A DNA stretch of 32,230 nucleotides from a virus, in IMG/VR virus record IMGVR_UViG_3300048925_000615, positions 1-32,230 of that record, one strand, 5' to 3'. Positions 7,305-13,474 of the stretch are shown here, one piece after another. Positions within the stretch are counted from its first letter, which is position 1; each line of letters opens with the position of its first letter. A program made the position numbers and the translations under genes. The notes under the pieces are model-generated. The model was not told the origin of the DNA. It saw nothing but the letters and a program-made list of their open reading frames with translations, and searched no databases.

Positions 7305-7333
7305 AACATGATGCGGAAAATGAACCGCGTCAA
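7305..7333 (-). promoter_or_regulatory. Leftward early promoter (PL-like)
   Basis: On the minus strand, TTGACG (7328-7333) and CATGTT (7305-7310) are separated by 17 bp, a sigma-70-like pair. The spacer is almost entirely the repressor operator at 7311-7330, so repressor binding would block RNA polymerase. Transcription would begin near 7298 and leave a leader of about 24 nt carrying GAGG before the ATG at 7274. Confidence 0.6.
7311..7330. promoter_or_regulatory. Repressor operator, left site 1
   Basis: The repeat ATGCGG-AAAATGAA-CCGCGT shares its arms and A-rich spacer with four other sites near the repressor gene. It lies between the -35 and -10 boxes of the leftward promoter. Confidence 0.72.
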
Positions 7334-7339
7334 TACAGA

Positions 7340-7359
7340 ATGCGGAAAATAAAACGCAC
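7340..7359. promoter_or_regulatory. Repressor operator, left site 2
   Basis: The repeat ATGCGG-AAAATAAA-ACGCAC is a 20-bp member of the operator family, its centre 29 bp from left site 1 and just upstream of the leftward -35 box. One arm has C to A relative to the consensus. Confidence 0.68.
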
Positions 7360-7439
7360 TACTGACAGAGGCCGGCCATCCAGTAGCGAGCCGGCGAGCA
7401 AACGGAACCGCAATGACTGGGAGCGGCGTTCATTGTCGG

Positions 7440-8138
7440 TCAGCTGCGCAAGGCCTTGCCCGACTTGATCTGCCTCAGCACCGATCTTCTCGCCTCGTTG
7501 GCGATCGAACGCACCTGCGCTGCAGGGATCGCTGCAATGACCTCGCTGAACAATACGACCGGGACATCCATCATCTCCGGGGCGTTGTAGCTCATGAGAT
7601 GATAGAAGCCGGGCTTGGTCCCTTGAAGAACACGCTTCAGATAGCGCGCGCCCTCTACCGTTTCGACAGCCGCGGTATGCCCGATTACGCCCCCAGGGTG
7701 ATCAGCAAAGCGCGAGCAGACAATTACATCGCCCGAATCGTACTTGGGCCACATGCTTTCGCCTTGAATCTGAAAGGCCAGCGCATCGTCAGGCAGCGGA
7801 AACGGCACCTGAACCTCAAAGAGCGGCTCATGATGGGCGACTTGAGCGCTCGACGTGTCAATCGATCCCCCGGCGCCGATGTATCCGTACACGCCGACGA
7901 CACTGAGCTCCGGCGCCGCGCCGGGGCCATCGCCGATTCCGTAGGCTAGCCACTCGGGCGATACGGAAAGCGCCCCCGCGAGCTTCCGAGTTGTGTCGAC
8001 GGTCGGCGAAGAATCAGGATTCCGCATGATACCTCTGATCGCATCCGGGCTCATGCCGGCGGCGAGCGATGCGGCGCGCGGCGTCAGTCCCTTTGCCAGA
8101 AGCGCCTGCTCAATCCTGTCAACAATGGTCTTTCCCAT
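7440..8138 (-). CDS. Prophage repressor: XRE-like helix-turn-helix plus S24 (LexA-like) peptidase
   Basis: A 232-residue CI/C2-type repressor that should maintain lysogeny. Residues ~7-65 form an XRE-like helix-turn-helix (TPRAASLAAGMSPDAIRG). Residues ~120-172 form the S24 self-cleavage domain, with Ser128 in QGESMWP and Lys168 in RYLKRV; Ala89-Gly90 in YIGAGG is the likely autocleavage bond. RecA-stimulated cleavage after DNA damage would induce the prophage; this is family knowledge. The ATG at 8138 is chosen because the domain starts there and an operator abuts it directly upstream; no Shine-Dalgarno is visible, so the message may be leaderless. Lower GC than the surrounding genes. It is flanked by left and right operator clusters. 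Confidence 0.93.
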   Translation of the reverse strand: MGKTIVDRIEQALLAKGLTPRAASLAAGMSPDAIRGIMRNPDSSPTVDTTRKLAGALSVSPEWLAYGIGDGPGAAPELSVVGVYGYIGAGGSIDTSSAQVAHHEPLFEVQVPFPLPDDALAFQIQGESMWPKYDSGDVIVCSRFADHPGGVIGHTAAVETVEGARYLKRVLQGTKPGFYHLMSYNAPEMMDVPVVLFSEVIAAIPAAQVRSIANEARRSVLRQIKSGKALRS

Positions 8139-8158
8139 GTGCGGAATTCTATCCGCAC
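8139..8158. promoter_or_regulatory. Repressor operator, right site 1 (abuts the repressor start codon)
   Basis: GTGCGG-AATTCTAT-CCGCAC has perfect six-base arms. It ends at the base before the repressor ATG (read on the minus strand) and contains a TAGAAT -10-like hexamer (minus strand, 8146-8151). Binding here would allow the repressor to control its own synthesis. Confidence 0.7.
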
Positions 8159-8172
8159 GCGAAAAGGCAAGT

Positions 8173-8192
8173 GAGCGGAAAATAAACCGTTG
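8173..8192. promoter_or_regulatory. Repressor operator, right site 2
   Basis: GAGCGG-AAAATAAA-CCGTTG is a less symmetric member of the operator family with the same A-rich spacer. It overlaps the -35 box of the rightward promoter and lies 24 bp centre-to-centre from right site 3. Confidence 0.62.
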
Positions 8193-8219
8193 ACAGATGC
8201 GGAAAATGAACCGCATCTA
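8190..8219 (+). promoter_or_regulatory. Rightward early promoter (PR-like)
   Basis: A consensus TTGACA (8190-8195) is followed 18 bp later by CATCTA (8214-8219), a modest -10 box. Right operator site 3 fills the spacer, mirroring the leftward promoter. Transcription would start near 8225-8227, directly at the ATG at 8228, giving a nearly leaderless message. Confidence 0.58.
8197..8216. promoter_or_regulatory. Repressor operator, right site 3
   Basis: ATGCGG-AAAATGAA-CCGCAT has perfect six-base arms, and its first 18 bases match left site 1. It lies between the -35 and -10 boxes of the rightward promoter. Confidence 0.72.
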
Positions 8220-8227
8220 TCGCCGCT

Positions 8228-8500
8228 ATGGCGAACCAAATCGAACAGCTGCTGACCGTCGTGGATGCGTACTGCGCAGCGCGCGGAATCTCCGAGGCTC
8301 GCGCCTCGACGCTGATCTTCAATGGCGGCGGCCGCATCAAGCAGCTGCGCGATGGGCGCGACATCGGGGTGCTGACTTCGCTGAGCGCACTGCGGTGGCT
8401 GTCCGACAATTGGCCGGAGGAGGCCGAATGGCCTTCTGACATTCCACGACCTTATTCGATCTCAAAAGCCGCCGAGGCCGTCTCGGCTTGCCACCCCTAA
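8228..8500 (+). CDS. Cro-position small DNA-binding-type protein
   Basis: A 90-residue protein encoded immediately downstream of the rightward operators, divergent from the repressor. The segment ISEARASTLIFNGGGRIKQLRDGRDIG (about residues 20-47) has helix-turn-helix character, followed by LSALRWLSDNWPEEAEWP. Similar small proteins occur beside repressors in alphaproteobacterial prophages (recollection). Position and size suggest a Cro-type lytic regulator competing for the five operators. No ribosome-binding site precedes the ATG at 8228, and the inferred start of transcription falls within three bases of it, so it may be translated leaderless. Confidence 0.72.
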   Translation: MANQIEQLLTVVDAYCAARGISEARASTLIFNGGGRIKQLRDGRDIGVLTSLSALRWLSDNWPEEAEWPSDIPRPYSISKAAEAVSACHP

Positions 8501-8515
8501 CCGCTGCCCTGTCCC

Positions 8516-8540
8516 GGCGCAGCGCGTATCGCGCGGCGCC
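8516..8540 (+). other. GC-rich stem-loop between the first two rightward genes
   Basis: GGCGC and GCGCC arms plus inner GCGCG and CGCGC arms, separated by an A/G mismatch, close a TAT loop. No T-run follows. It could slow transcription after the Cro-position gene, as tR1 does in lambda, but this is a structural inference only. Confidence 0.35.
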
Positions 8541-8560
8541 TCACAACCGAGGTTCCTTCG

Positions 8561-9028
8561 ATGCGGGATGCCCCGTTCTATCGTCTCAAGGCCGGCGCCG
8601 CCGATCTCGTCTCCCGCTGCGGCGGGCAGGCGCGGGCCGGCGAGATCATCGGCGTGTCGCAGCAGCAGATCAGCCGCATCTGCCAACGCGACGACGGCGC
8701 GATGTTCAGCATCCGCGCCAAGCTCGACCTCGAAAAGGAATGCGGCGCGCCCCTCCTGACCGCCGTCGAGGCCGATCTGCTCGGCTTCCGGCTGGAGCGG
8801 ACGGCGCCGCGCGCCCCGGAAGCCGCGCGGGGCACGCCGTTCTCGGCCCATGCGCAGGTGATGATCGAGGCGGCGGACGTCGCCCGCGTCTTCGCGCATG
8901 CCGTCGATGACGGGGTCTATTCGGCCACCGACGCCGTGAACTGCGGCAAGGCCCTGTCCGACCTCAAGCAGTCGATCGAGGCCTTCGAGCGGATCAACGC
9001 CAAGATTCAGGCCGGGAGCGCGACGTGA
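8561..9028 (+). CDS. Early regulator-like protein with N-terminal helix-turn-helix
   Basis: A 155-residue protein. Its N-terminal 60 residues (AADLVSRCGGQARAGEIIGVSQQQISRICQRDD) form a likely helix-turn-helix with recognition helix around VSQQQISRI. The C-terminal half is helical with no named domain. The position, second gene after the switch, is that of CII-like or early activator proteins in lambdoid phages, but no homology to CII is visible. The ATG at 8561 has GAGG eight bases upstream. Its stop overlaps a GTG start at 9025 as GTGA. Confidence 0.78.
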   Translation: MRDAPFYRLKAGAADLVSRCGGQARAGEIIGVSQQQISRICQRDDGAMFSIRAKLDLEKECGAPLLTAVEADLLGFRLERTAPRAPEAARGTPFSAHAQVMIEAADVARVFAHAVDDGVYSATDAVNCGKALSDLKQSIEAFERINAKIQAGSAT

Positions 9029-9141
9029 GCGCCCGCCCCTTCCCTTCCCCCCTGCCGGCTGCCGCGAACGCGGCCGGCCACCTGCCGCCGGCGCGGCCCA
9101 ACTTCGCGCCGGCGGTTCTTTCTCTTGGAGCGCGGCCATGA
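9025..9141 (+). CDS. Possible 38-residue linking ORF, Pro/Ala-rich
   Basis: A GTG-started frame of 38 residues rich in Pro and Ala. Its start overlaps the preceding TGA (GTGA), and its stop overlaps the next ATG (ATGA at 9138). Coupling at both ends is the pattern of real genes in this phage, but the composition is that expected of GC-rich noncoding frame, so it may be spurious. No function is proposed. Confidence 0.3.
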   Translation: MSARPFPSPLPAAANAAGHLPPARPNFAPAVLSLGARP

Positions 9142-9749
9142 CCGCTCGGCACGGCGACTGGATGCAGACTTTCACCGGGCGGCAGTTCTGGCCCATGGAC
9201 CCGCGACCGGAAGAGGTCGCGATTGCGGATATCGCGCATGCGCTCTCCTTGGCCTGCCGCTATGCCGGCCACTGCCGCCGCTTCTATTCGGTGGCGGAGC
9301 ATTGCGTGCTGATGGCGTGGGCAGTCGAGCCCCGGCACCAGCTCTGGGCGCTGATGCATGACGCCTCGGAAGCCTATCTCGTCGATGTACCGCGCCCGCT
9401 GAAGCCGTATCTGCCGGGTTACAAAGTGGCCGAGGCCGCTGTCATGCTGGCGATTTGCGCGCGCTTCGGCCTTCCTGCGGAGATGCCCGCGGCCGTGCAC
9501 GCGGCGGACAACCGCATCCTGCATGACGAGCTGGCGCAGGCTATGGCGCCGCCGCCGATGCCCTGGAACCTGCCGGGCGAACCGCTCGGCGTGACGTTGC
9601 AGTTCTGGGAGCCGCAAAGAGCCGAGTTCGAGTTCGTCAGCCTGTTCGACCGGCTGACGGAGCGCCGCTTTGCCGCGAACGGGCATTTCCCGGTTCAAGG
9701 AGGCGCCGGCGGCGGCGCGCGTCATATTGATGGCGCATCCCATGGCTGA
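9138..9749 (+). CDS. HD-domain phosphohydrolase
   Basis: A 203-residue protein of the HD superfamily, similar in layout to YfbR-type nucleotidases and phage HD hydrolases. The metal-binding residues are visible: His in YSVAEHCVLMA (about residue 55), the HD pair in ALMHDASEAY (about residues 74-75) and Asp in HAADNRILHDE (about residue 122). It could hydrolyse nucleoside monophosphates or related phosphates to feed phage DNA synthesis; the substrate cannot be told from sequence. The ATG overlaps the preceding short frame's stop, and its 3' end overlaps the methyltransferase gene by 20 nt. Confidence 0.88.
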   Translation: MTARHGDWMQTFTGRQFWPMDPRPEEVAIADIAHALSLACRYAGHCRRFYSVAEHCVLMAWAVEPRHQLWALMHDASEAYLVDVPRPLKPYLPGYKVAEAAVMLAICARFGLPAEMPAAVHAADNRILHDELAQAMAPPPMPWNLPGEPLGVTLQFWEPQRAEFEFVSLFDRLTERRFAANGHFPVQGGAGGGARHIDGASHG

Positions 9750-11049
9750 GATGATCGCCATCGCGAAGCTGAGGCGCGACGGCGGCACACAGCCGCGCGC
9801 CATGCTCGACCCGGCAACTGTCGATGCTTACGCCGACGGCGTGCGCGAGGGGGCGAGCTTTCCGCCCGTCATCGTCTTCCATGACGGCACGAACCACTGG
9901 CTGGCTGATGGCTTCCATCGCACCGAGGCGCATGCCGTCGCCGGCTGCGAGGAGATTGCCGCCGATATCAGGACGGGCACGCAGCGCGACGCCGTGCTCT
10001 TCGCCTGCGGCGCCAACGCCACCCATGGCCTGCGCCGCACGACCGAAGACAAGCGCCGGGCCGTCATCCTGCTGCTGTCCGATCCCGAATGGGTGCGCTG
10101 GTCCGACCATGAGATCGCGCGGCGCGCCCATGTCTCGCAGCCCTTTGTCGGCAAGATGCGCGGGCTCACTGAAAACGTTGTCAGTGAGCGCAGCTTCACC
10201 ACGAAGCACGGCACCGTCAGCACGATGGACACGGCGGCGATCGGCCGGAACGCCGCGCATATGGCGACGCTGCGCTCGGTGCCAGTCGCCGCCCTGCATC
10301 AGCTCGTCAGCGAGCAGCATCGGGCGAAGCAGGAGGCGAAGAAGGTCCGCCGCGAGGAGCGCGAGCTGCAGCTTGGCGCGAGGATTGCCGGCGGCAATGC
10401 CGAGCTGATCGCGGCCGGCGCAGCGGGCAAGCGCTACGGCGTGATCTATGCCGACCCGGAATGGCGCTTCGAGCCCTATTCCCGCGAAACCGGCATGGAC
10501 CGGTCGGCGGACAACCACTATCCGACCTCGCCGCTCGAGGTGATCAAGTCCCGCCCGGTCAACGAGATCGCGGCGCATGACAGCGTGCTGTTCCTTTGGG
10601 CGACGCGGCCAATGCTGCCGCAGGCGCTCGCCGTGGTCGAGGCCTGGGGCTTCGCCTACAAATCCTGCACCGTCTGGGGCAAGCGGCGCGAGGGCAACGC
10701 GCGCGGCCCCGGCTACATCTTCTCCGACGAAAGCGAGCTGCTGCTCTACGCCACGCGCGGCAATGTGCCTGCGCCGGCGCCGGGCGCGCAATGGCCCTCG
10801 CTGATCATCGCGCCGGTCGGCCGGCATTCGGAAAAACCGCACCGCTTCCGCGAGCTGATCGAGAGCTATTTCCCGAGCCTGCCGAAGATCGAGATGAACG
10901 CGCGGGCGGCCTATCCGGGTTGGGATGTGTTCGGGGCTGAGGCGCCGGCGGCGCAGGCTCCGGCGCTGCTCGGCCGGCCCGTTCCCGCTGAACTTGACGA
11001 TATCGCGGCTGTCTACCTGCCGGCGCTGCCGACTAGGAGGCGCGCGTGA
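9730..11049 (+). CDS. ParB-like/MT-A70 fusion: putative DNA N6-adenine methyltransferase
   Basis: A 439-residue two-domain protein. Residues ~10-115 are a ParB/Srx-like N-domain (QPRAMLDPATVDAYADGVREG, WLADGFHRTEAH), followed by a helix-turn-helix (HEIARRAHVSQPFVGKM). Residues ~235-410 are an MT-A70 S-adenosylmethionine-dependent methyltransferase with catalytic motif DPEW (242-245) in place of DPPW, then LFLWATRPMLPQAL and IIAPVGRHSEKP. Such fusions are frequent in alphaproteobacterial phages and probably methylate adenine in phage DNA, protecting it from restriction. Of the in-frame starts (TTG 9670, ATG 9730, ATG 9742) the ATG at 9730 is chosen; ribosome-binding evidence is weak for all. 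The downstream neighbours are on the opposite strand. Confidence 0.9.
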   Translation: MAHPMAEMIAIAKLRRDGGTQPRAMLDPATVDAYADGVREGASFPPVIVFHDGTNHWLADGFHRTEAHAVAGCEEIAADIRTGTQRDAVLFACGANATHGLRRTTEDKRRAVILLLSDPEWVRWSDHEIARRAHVSQPFVGKMRGLTENVVSERSFTTKHGTVSTMDTAAIGRNAAHMATLRSVPVAALHQLVSEQHRAKQEAKKVRREERELQLGARIAGGNAELIAAGAAGKRYGVIYADPEWRFEPYSRETGMDRSADNHYPTSPLEVIKSRPVNEIAAHDSVLFLWATRPMLPQALAVVEAWGFAYKSCTVWGKRREGNARGPGYIFSDESELLLYATRGNVPAPAPGAQWPSLIIAPVGRHSEKPHRFRELIESYFPSLPKIEMNARAAYPGWDVFGAEAPAAQAPALLGRPVPAELDDIAAVYLPALPTRRRA

Positions 11050-11054
11050 TGGCG

Positions 11055-11789
11055 CTACTGCATTTTACCTTCAACTTCAGCCAGATCAGCTCGTGCCTTC
11101 CGAATCTGAGGCTGGAGCGCGACCGCGAGGCCGTGAAAAATCCCTCGGAGGTCAGCAATCTCGCCATCAACTATCGGAAAGCAAGAGCGCCACGTTGTTC
11201 GTTCGCCAACTCGCCCGGCGCTCATCATTTTTCTGGCCGTGTTTATGTAATTGAAAAGCATGGCGTAAAGATTCTCCGGCGGCCGAACTTGGGCCGACTC
11301 GGTTATGAATTGTGTGAGAGACGCTCTCTCTGCGAGCGTTTTCAGTTCATCCAAGCGAGCAATTGCGGCATCGATCTCCTGCATGCTCACCATGGCCCAT
11401 GCGGAATTGCGACTGAGCAGCTTTTCAGTCTCGTGGACTTTCCGCGCGATGCTCATGTATTGCTCTGCTTCTGCCTCTACCCTCGCCAAACGATCCTGAT
11501 ATGCGGACCGCATTGCGACCGCACTCTGCCGCGTCATTTCGCGAAGTTGCTGGAACACGGGCCGGACAACGTAGAGAGCAACGGCCGCGCCAACGAGTGC
11601 CGCGAAGGTCGTCTGGTATCGGTTCAGCCAGAACTCAAGGCATCCGAAATCGAAGTCCTTTGCACCGCCGATCTGAGCTTTCGCGGCTTTGCACGCCGGG
11701 GCCGTAATATCGTTAGCGATTCCCAGGGCTATTGCACCACCGATCATTACCGCGAACAGCGCGACGGCAAGTCCTTCGTCCCGGCTCAT
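11055..11789 (-). CDS. Two-pass membrane protein with cytoplasmic coiled coil (accessory gene)
   Basis: A 244-residue protein of unknown function. Two hydrophobic helices (about residues 7-25 and 60-82) flank a loop with two cysteines and the pattern GCLEFWLNRYQT, which I recall from other alphaproteobacterial hypothetical membrane proteins. A long charged coiled coil (about 85-150) and a helical C-terminal domain follow. The ATG at 11789 has AAAGG seven bases upstream. It lies 21 nt after the membrane protein gene at 11811-12539 and is transcribed with it, against the phage early operon. Lower GC and opposite orientation mark it as a cargo module; superinfection exclusion is one reasonable guess, not evidence. 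Confidence 0.82.
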   Translation of the reverse strand: MSRDEGLAVALFAVMIGGAIALGIANDITAPACKAAKAQIGGAKDFDFGCLEFWLNRYQTTFAALVGAAVALYVVRPVFQQLREMTRQSAVAMRSAYQDRLARVEAEAEQYMSIARKVHETEKLLSRNSAWAMVSMQEIDAAIARLDELKTLAERASLTQFITESAQVRPPENLYAMLFNYINTARKMMSAGRVGERTTWRSCFPIVDGEIADLRGIFHGLAVALQPQIRKARADLAEVEGKMQ

Positions 11790-11810
11790 TGTCTTACCTT
11801 TCGCCGCAAT

Positions 11811-12539
11811 CTAGCGCGCCTCCGGCGACATGGCGCGCTGTGGCGCTTCAATGCCCTGCGCCTCTTGCTCGAAGCGGCGCACGTCGCTCCACTTCTGTCG
11901 GCTAAGCTGCTCCAAGGCCATCATGAAACTGATGGACTGCTCATCGGCTTTCTCCATGGCGGCTCTGGCCAGCGCGGCCTTGCGCGCCGCCGCATCGGCG
12001 CGAACAGCATTGCGCTGTTTCGAAGCTCCCATGATCCGCAGATCGTCGATGTAGCCGCTTACGGCCTGAGAGCAATGAGCGCTCGCCGCAGAGAACTGCT
12101 TTCGCAGATCGGAAAATGTAGCCTCACCGATCTGGCGTCGATCATTTTGGCGCACCGTTTCGCCGTGTCTGCGTTGGCTCTCGAAGTATGCCTGTGCCTC
12201 CGGAAGCAGATGCTCCGCCATCTCGTTATCTTCCGTGTGCATCTCGAAATCGTAGAGCGCCAGTGCAAGATGGTGGCGACCATCTGTGAGTCCGATCACC
12301 GCGCTGATTTCTCGGTCGATCGCTTCGGCAAAATCCTGCGCGAGATCTTTTGCGCCTCTGGACGATTGTTTCCGGGCTTCCAGCAGCTGTGCGATAGCAG
12401 CATCAGCCTGCGCTCGTGCCGCCGTCGCCTGATCTTCTGCCGCATAAGCAGAGCGTTTTGCCGCAACGGCCGACATAACGCCGTAGAAGGCAAGAACGAA
12501 CGTGATGATCTTAATCAGAGCGTCGAGCCAGTCCGGCAT
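11811..12539 (-). CDS. Single-pass membrane-anchored coiled-coil protein (accessory gene)
   Basis: A 242-residue protein, first gene of a minus-strand pair. One N-terminal membrane helix (about residues 8-28, LIKIITFVLAFYGVMSAV) leads into an Ala/Gln/Glu/Lys-rich coiled coil (about 33-75). A long helical domain without a named family follows. The ATG at 12539 is chosen because the membrane helix begins there and a GGGGGA ribosome-binding site precedes it; the frame is open upstream but overlaps the divergent PP-loop gene. It and its neighbour resemble each other in plan (membrane helix, then long coiled coil), suggesting a two-component complex at the inner membrane. Lower GC than flanking phage genes. 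Function unknown. Confidence 0.8.
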   Translation of the reverse strand: MPDWLDALIKIITFVLAFYGVMSAVAAKRSAYAAEDQATAARAQADAAIAQLLEARKQSSRGAKDLAQDFAEAIDREISAVIGLTDGRHHLALALYDFEMHTEDNEMAEHLLPEAQAYFESQRRHGETVRQNDRRQIGEATFSDLRKQFSAASAHCSQAVSGYIDDLRIMGASKQRNAVRADAAARKAALARAAMEKADEQSISFMMALEQLSRQKWSDVRRFEQEAQGIEAPQRAMSPEAR

Positions 12540-12558
12540 TTCATCCCCCAGAGATTGA

Positions 12559-12572
12559 CTGCTTCTAAGCAG
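12559..12572. promoter_or_regulatory. Small inverted repeat in the divergent intergenic gap
   Basis: CTGCTT-CT-AAGCAG, a 6-bp perfect inverted repeat with a 2-bp centre. It lies in the 59-bp gap between the divergent genes at 11811-12539 and 12599-13474, where the promoter of the accessory membrane pair should be. It could be an operator; no promoter boxes are convincing. Confidence 0.3.
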
Positions 12573-12598
12573 GTTGCCGCGCCTTTTGCGAGGGCGGC

Positions 12599-13474
12599 AT
12601 GACTGCGCAGCCGTTCCATCTTGAGCCGACGCCACCGCCGCGGACGCGCAGGCGGCGTGGCGGCTGGGCATGGGGAGCCGTCGACGCGGCGAAGCTTCGT
12701 GTTCTATCGCTTGGGGCTGGCGTCCAGTCGACGACGCTCGCACTGATGGCCGCCCATGGCGAAATTGGCCCCATTCCCGACCTGGCTATCGTCGCCGACA
12801 TGGAGGAGCTCGACGCCACCGAGGAAAATCTCCGTTTCCTTGCGTCTGGGAACGTCCTGCCGTTCCCCGTCGTGCGCGTCAACAAGGGGCGCCTCCTGTC
12901 TGACGATCTTCGCGCGCGCTGTGTGCCAGGCAATCGCGGCGTCTCGATCCCGTTCTTTACGTCCAAGGGGCAGGCGCAGCGACAATGTACACGCGAGTTC
13001 AAAGTAGAAGTCGTGGAGGCGGAAATCCGGCGGCAGCTGGGCTTCCGGCCGCGCCAGCGCATCCCGACCGCCTCTGCTGAGGTCTGGCTCGGGTATTCGA
13101 CGGACGAAGCAGTGCGAGCGGGTGCAGCCTTTTCGCCCTGGGTGGTCCATCGCTTCCCGCTCCTTGAGCGCGGAATGTCGTTTCAAGACTGCGTCGCATG
13201 GCTGCGGCGGCACGGATATCCTGTTCCGCAGCGGAGCAAATGCGTGTTCTGTCCGTTCCGCACAAACGCTGAGTGGCGGTGGATGCGGGAGCATGAGCCT
13301 GCGAGCTGGGCGAAGGCTGTCGCTGCCGATGAGGCGGTGCGGGCGCATGGCCAGTTACGGGTTCAGGGCTTTCTGCATCCGAGCCTGAAGCCGCTCCGTG
13401 CTGCCGACCTGTCAACTGCTGAAGAGCGCGGCCAAGGCACGCTGATGATCTGCGAAGCGGGGTGCGGTCTGTGA
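12599..13474 (+). CDS. PP-loop ATPase / PAPS reductase-like adenine nucleotide alpha-hydrolase
   Basis: A 291-residue protein with the PP-loop ATP-binding motif SLGAGVQST (37-45), typical of PAPS reductases, tRNA thiolation enzymes and DndC-type sulfur enzymes. Five cysteines fall in the second half: C130 in QCTREFK, CVFC (C215/C218) and CEAGC (C285/C289). These could hold an iron-sulfur cluster. The start to residue ~30 is a basic, proline-rich extension. Phage proteins of this group are usually labelled PAPS reductase but their reaction is unproven; base or tRNA modification by adenylation is as likely as sulfate reduction. It stands next to the methyltransferase apart from the inserted membrane gene pair, so a role in phage nucleic-acid modification is plausible (inference). 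Confidence 0.85.
   Translation: MTAQPFHLEPTPPPRTRRRRGGWAWGAVDAAKLRVLSLGAGVQSTTLALMAAHGEIGPIPDLAIVADMEELDATEENLRFLASGNVLPFPVVRVNKGRLLSDDLRARCVPGNRGVSIPFFTSKGQAQRQCTREFKVEVVEAEIRRQLGFRPRQRIPTASAEVWLGYSTDEAVRAGAAFSPWVVHRFPLLERGMSFQDCVAWLRRHGYPVPQRSKCVFCPFRTNAEWRWMREHEPASWAKAVAADEAVRAHGQLRVQGFLHPSLKPLRAADLSTAEERGQGTLMICEAGCGL

Noticed and set aside
11046-12602. A 518-residue plus-strand open frame across the cargo module
   Set aside because: It is antisense to two minus-strand genes with good starts, ribosome-binding sites and membrane helices; its own translation shows no domain-like pattern.
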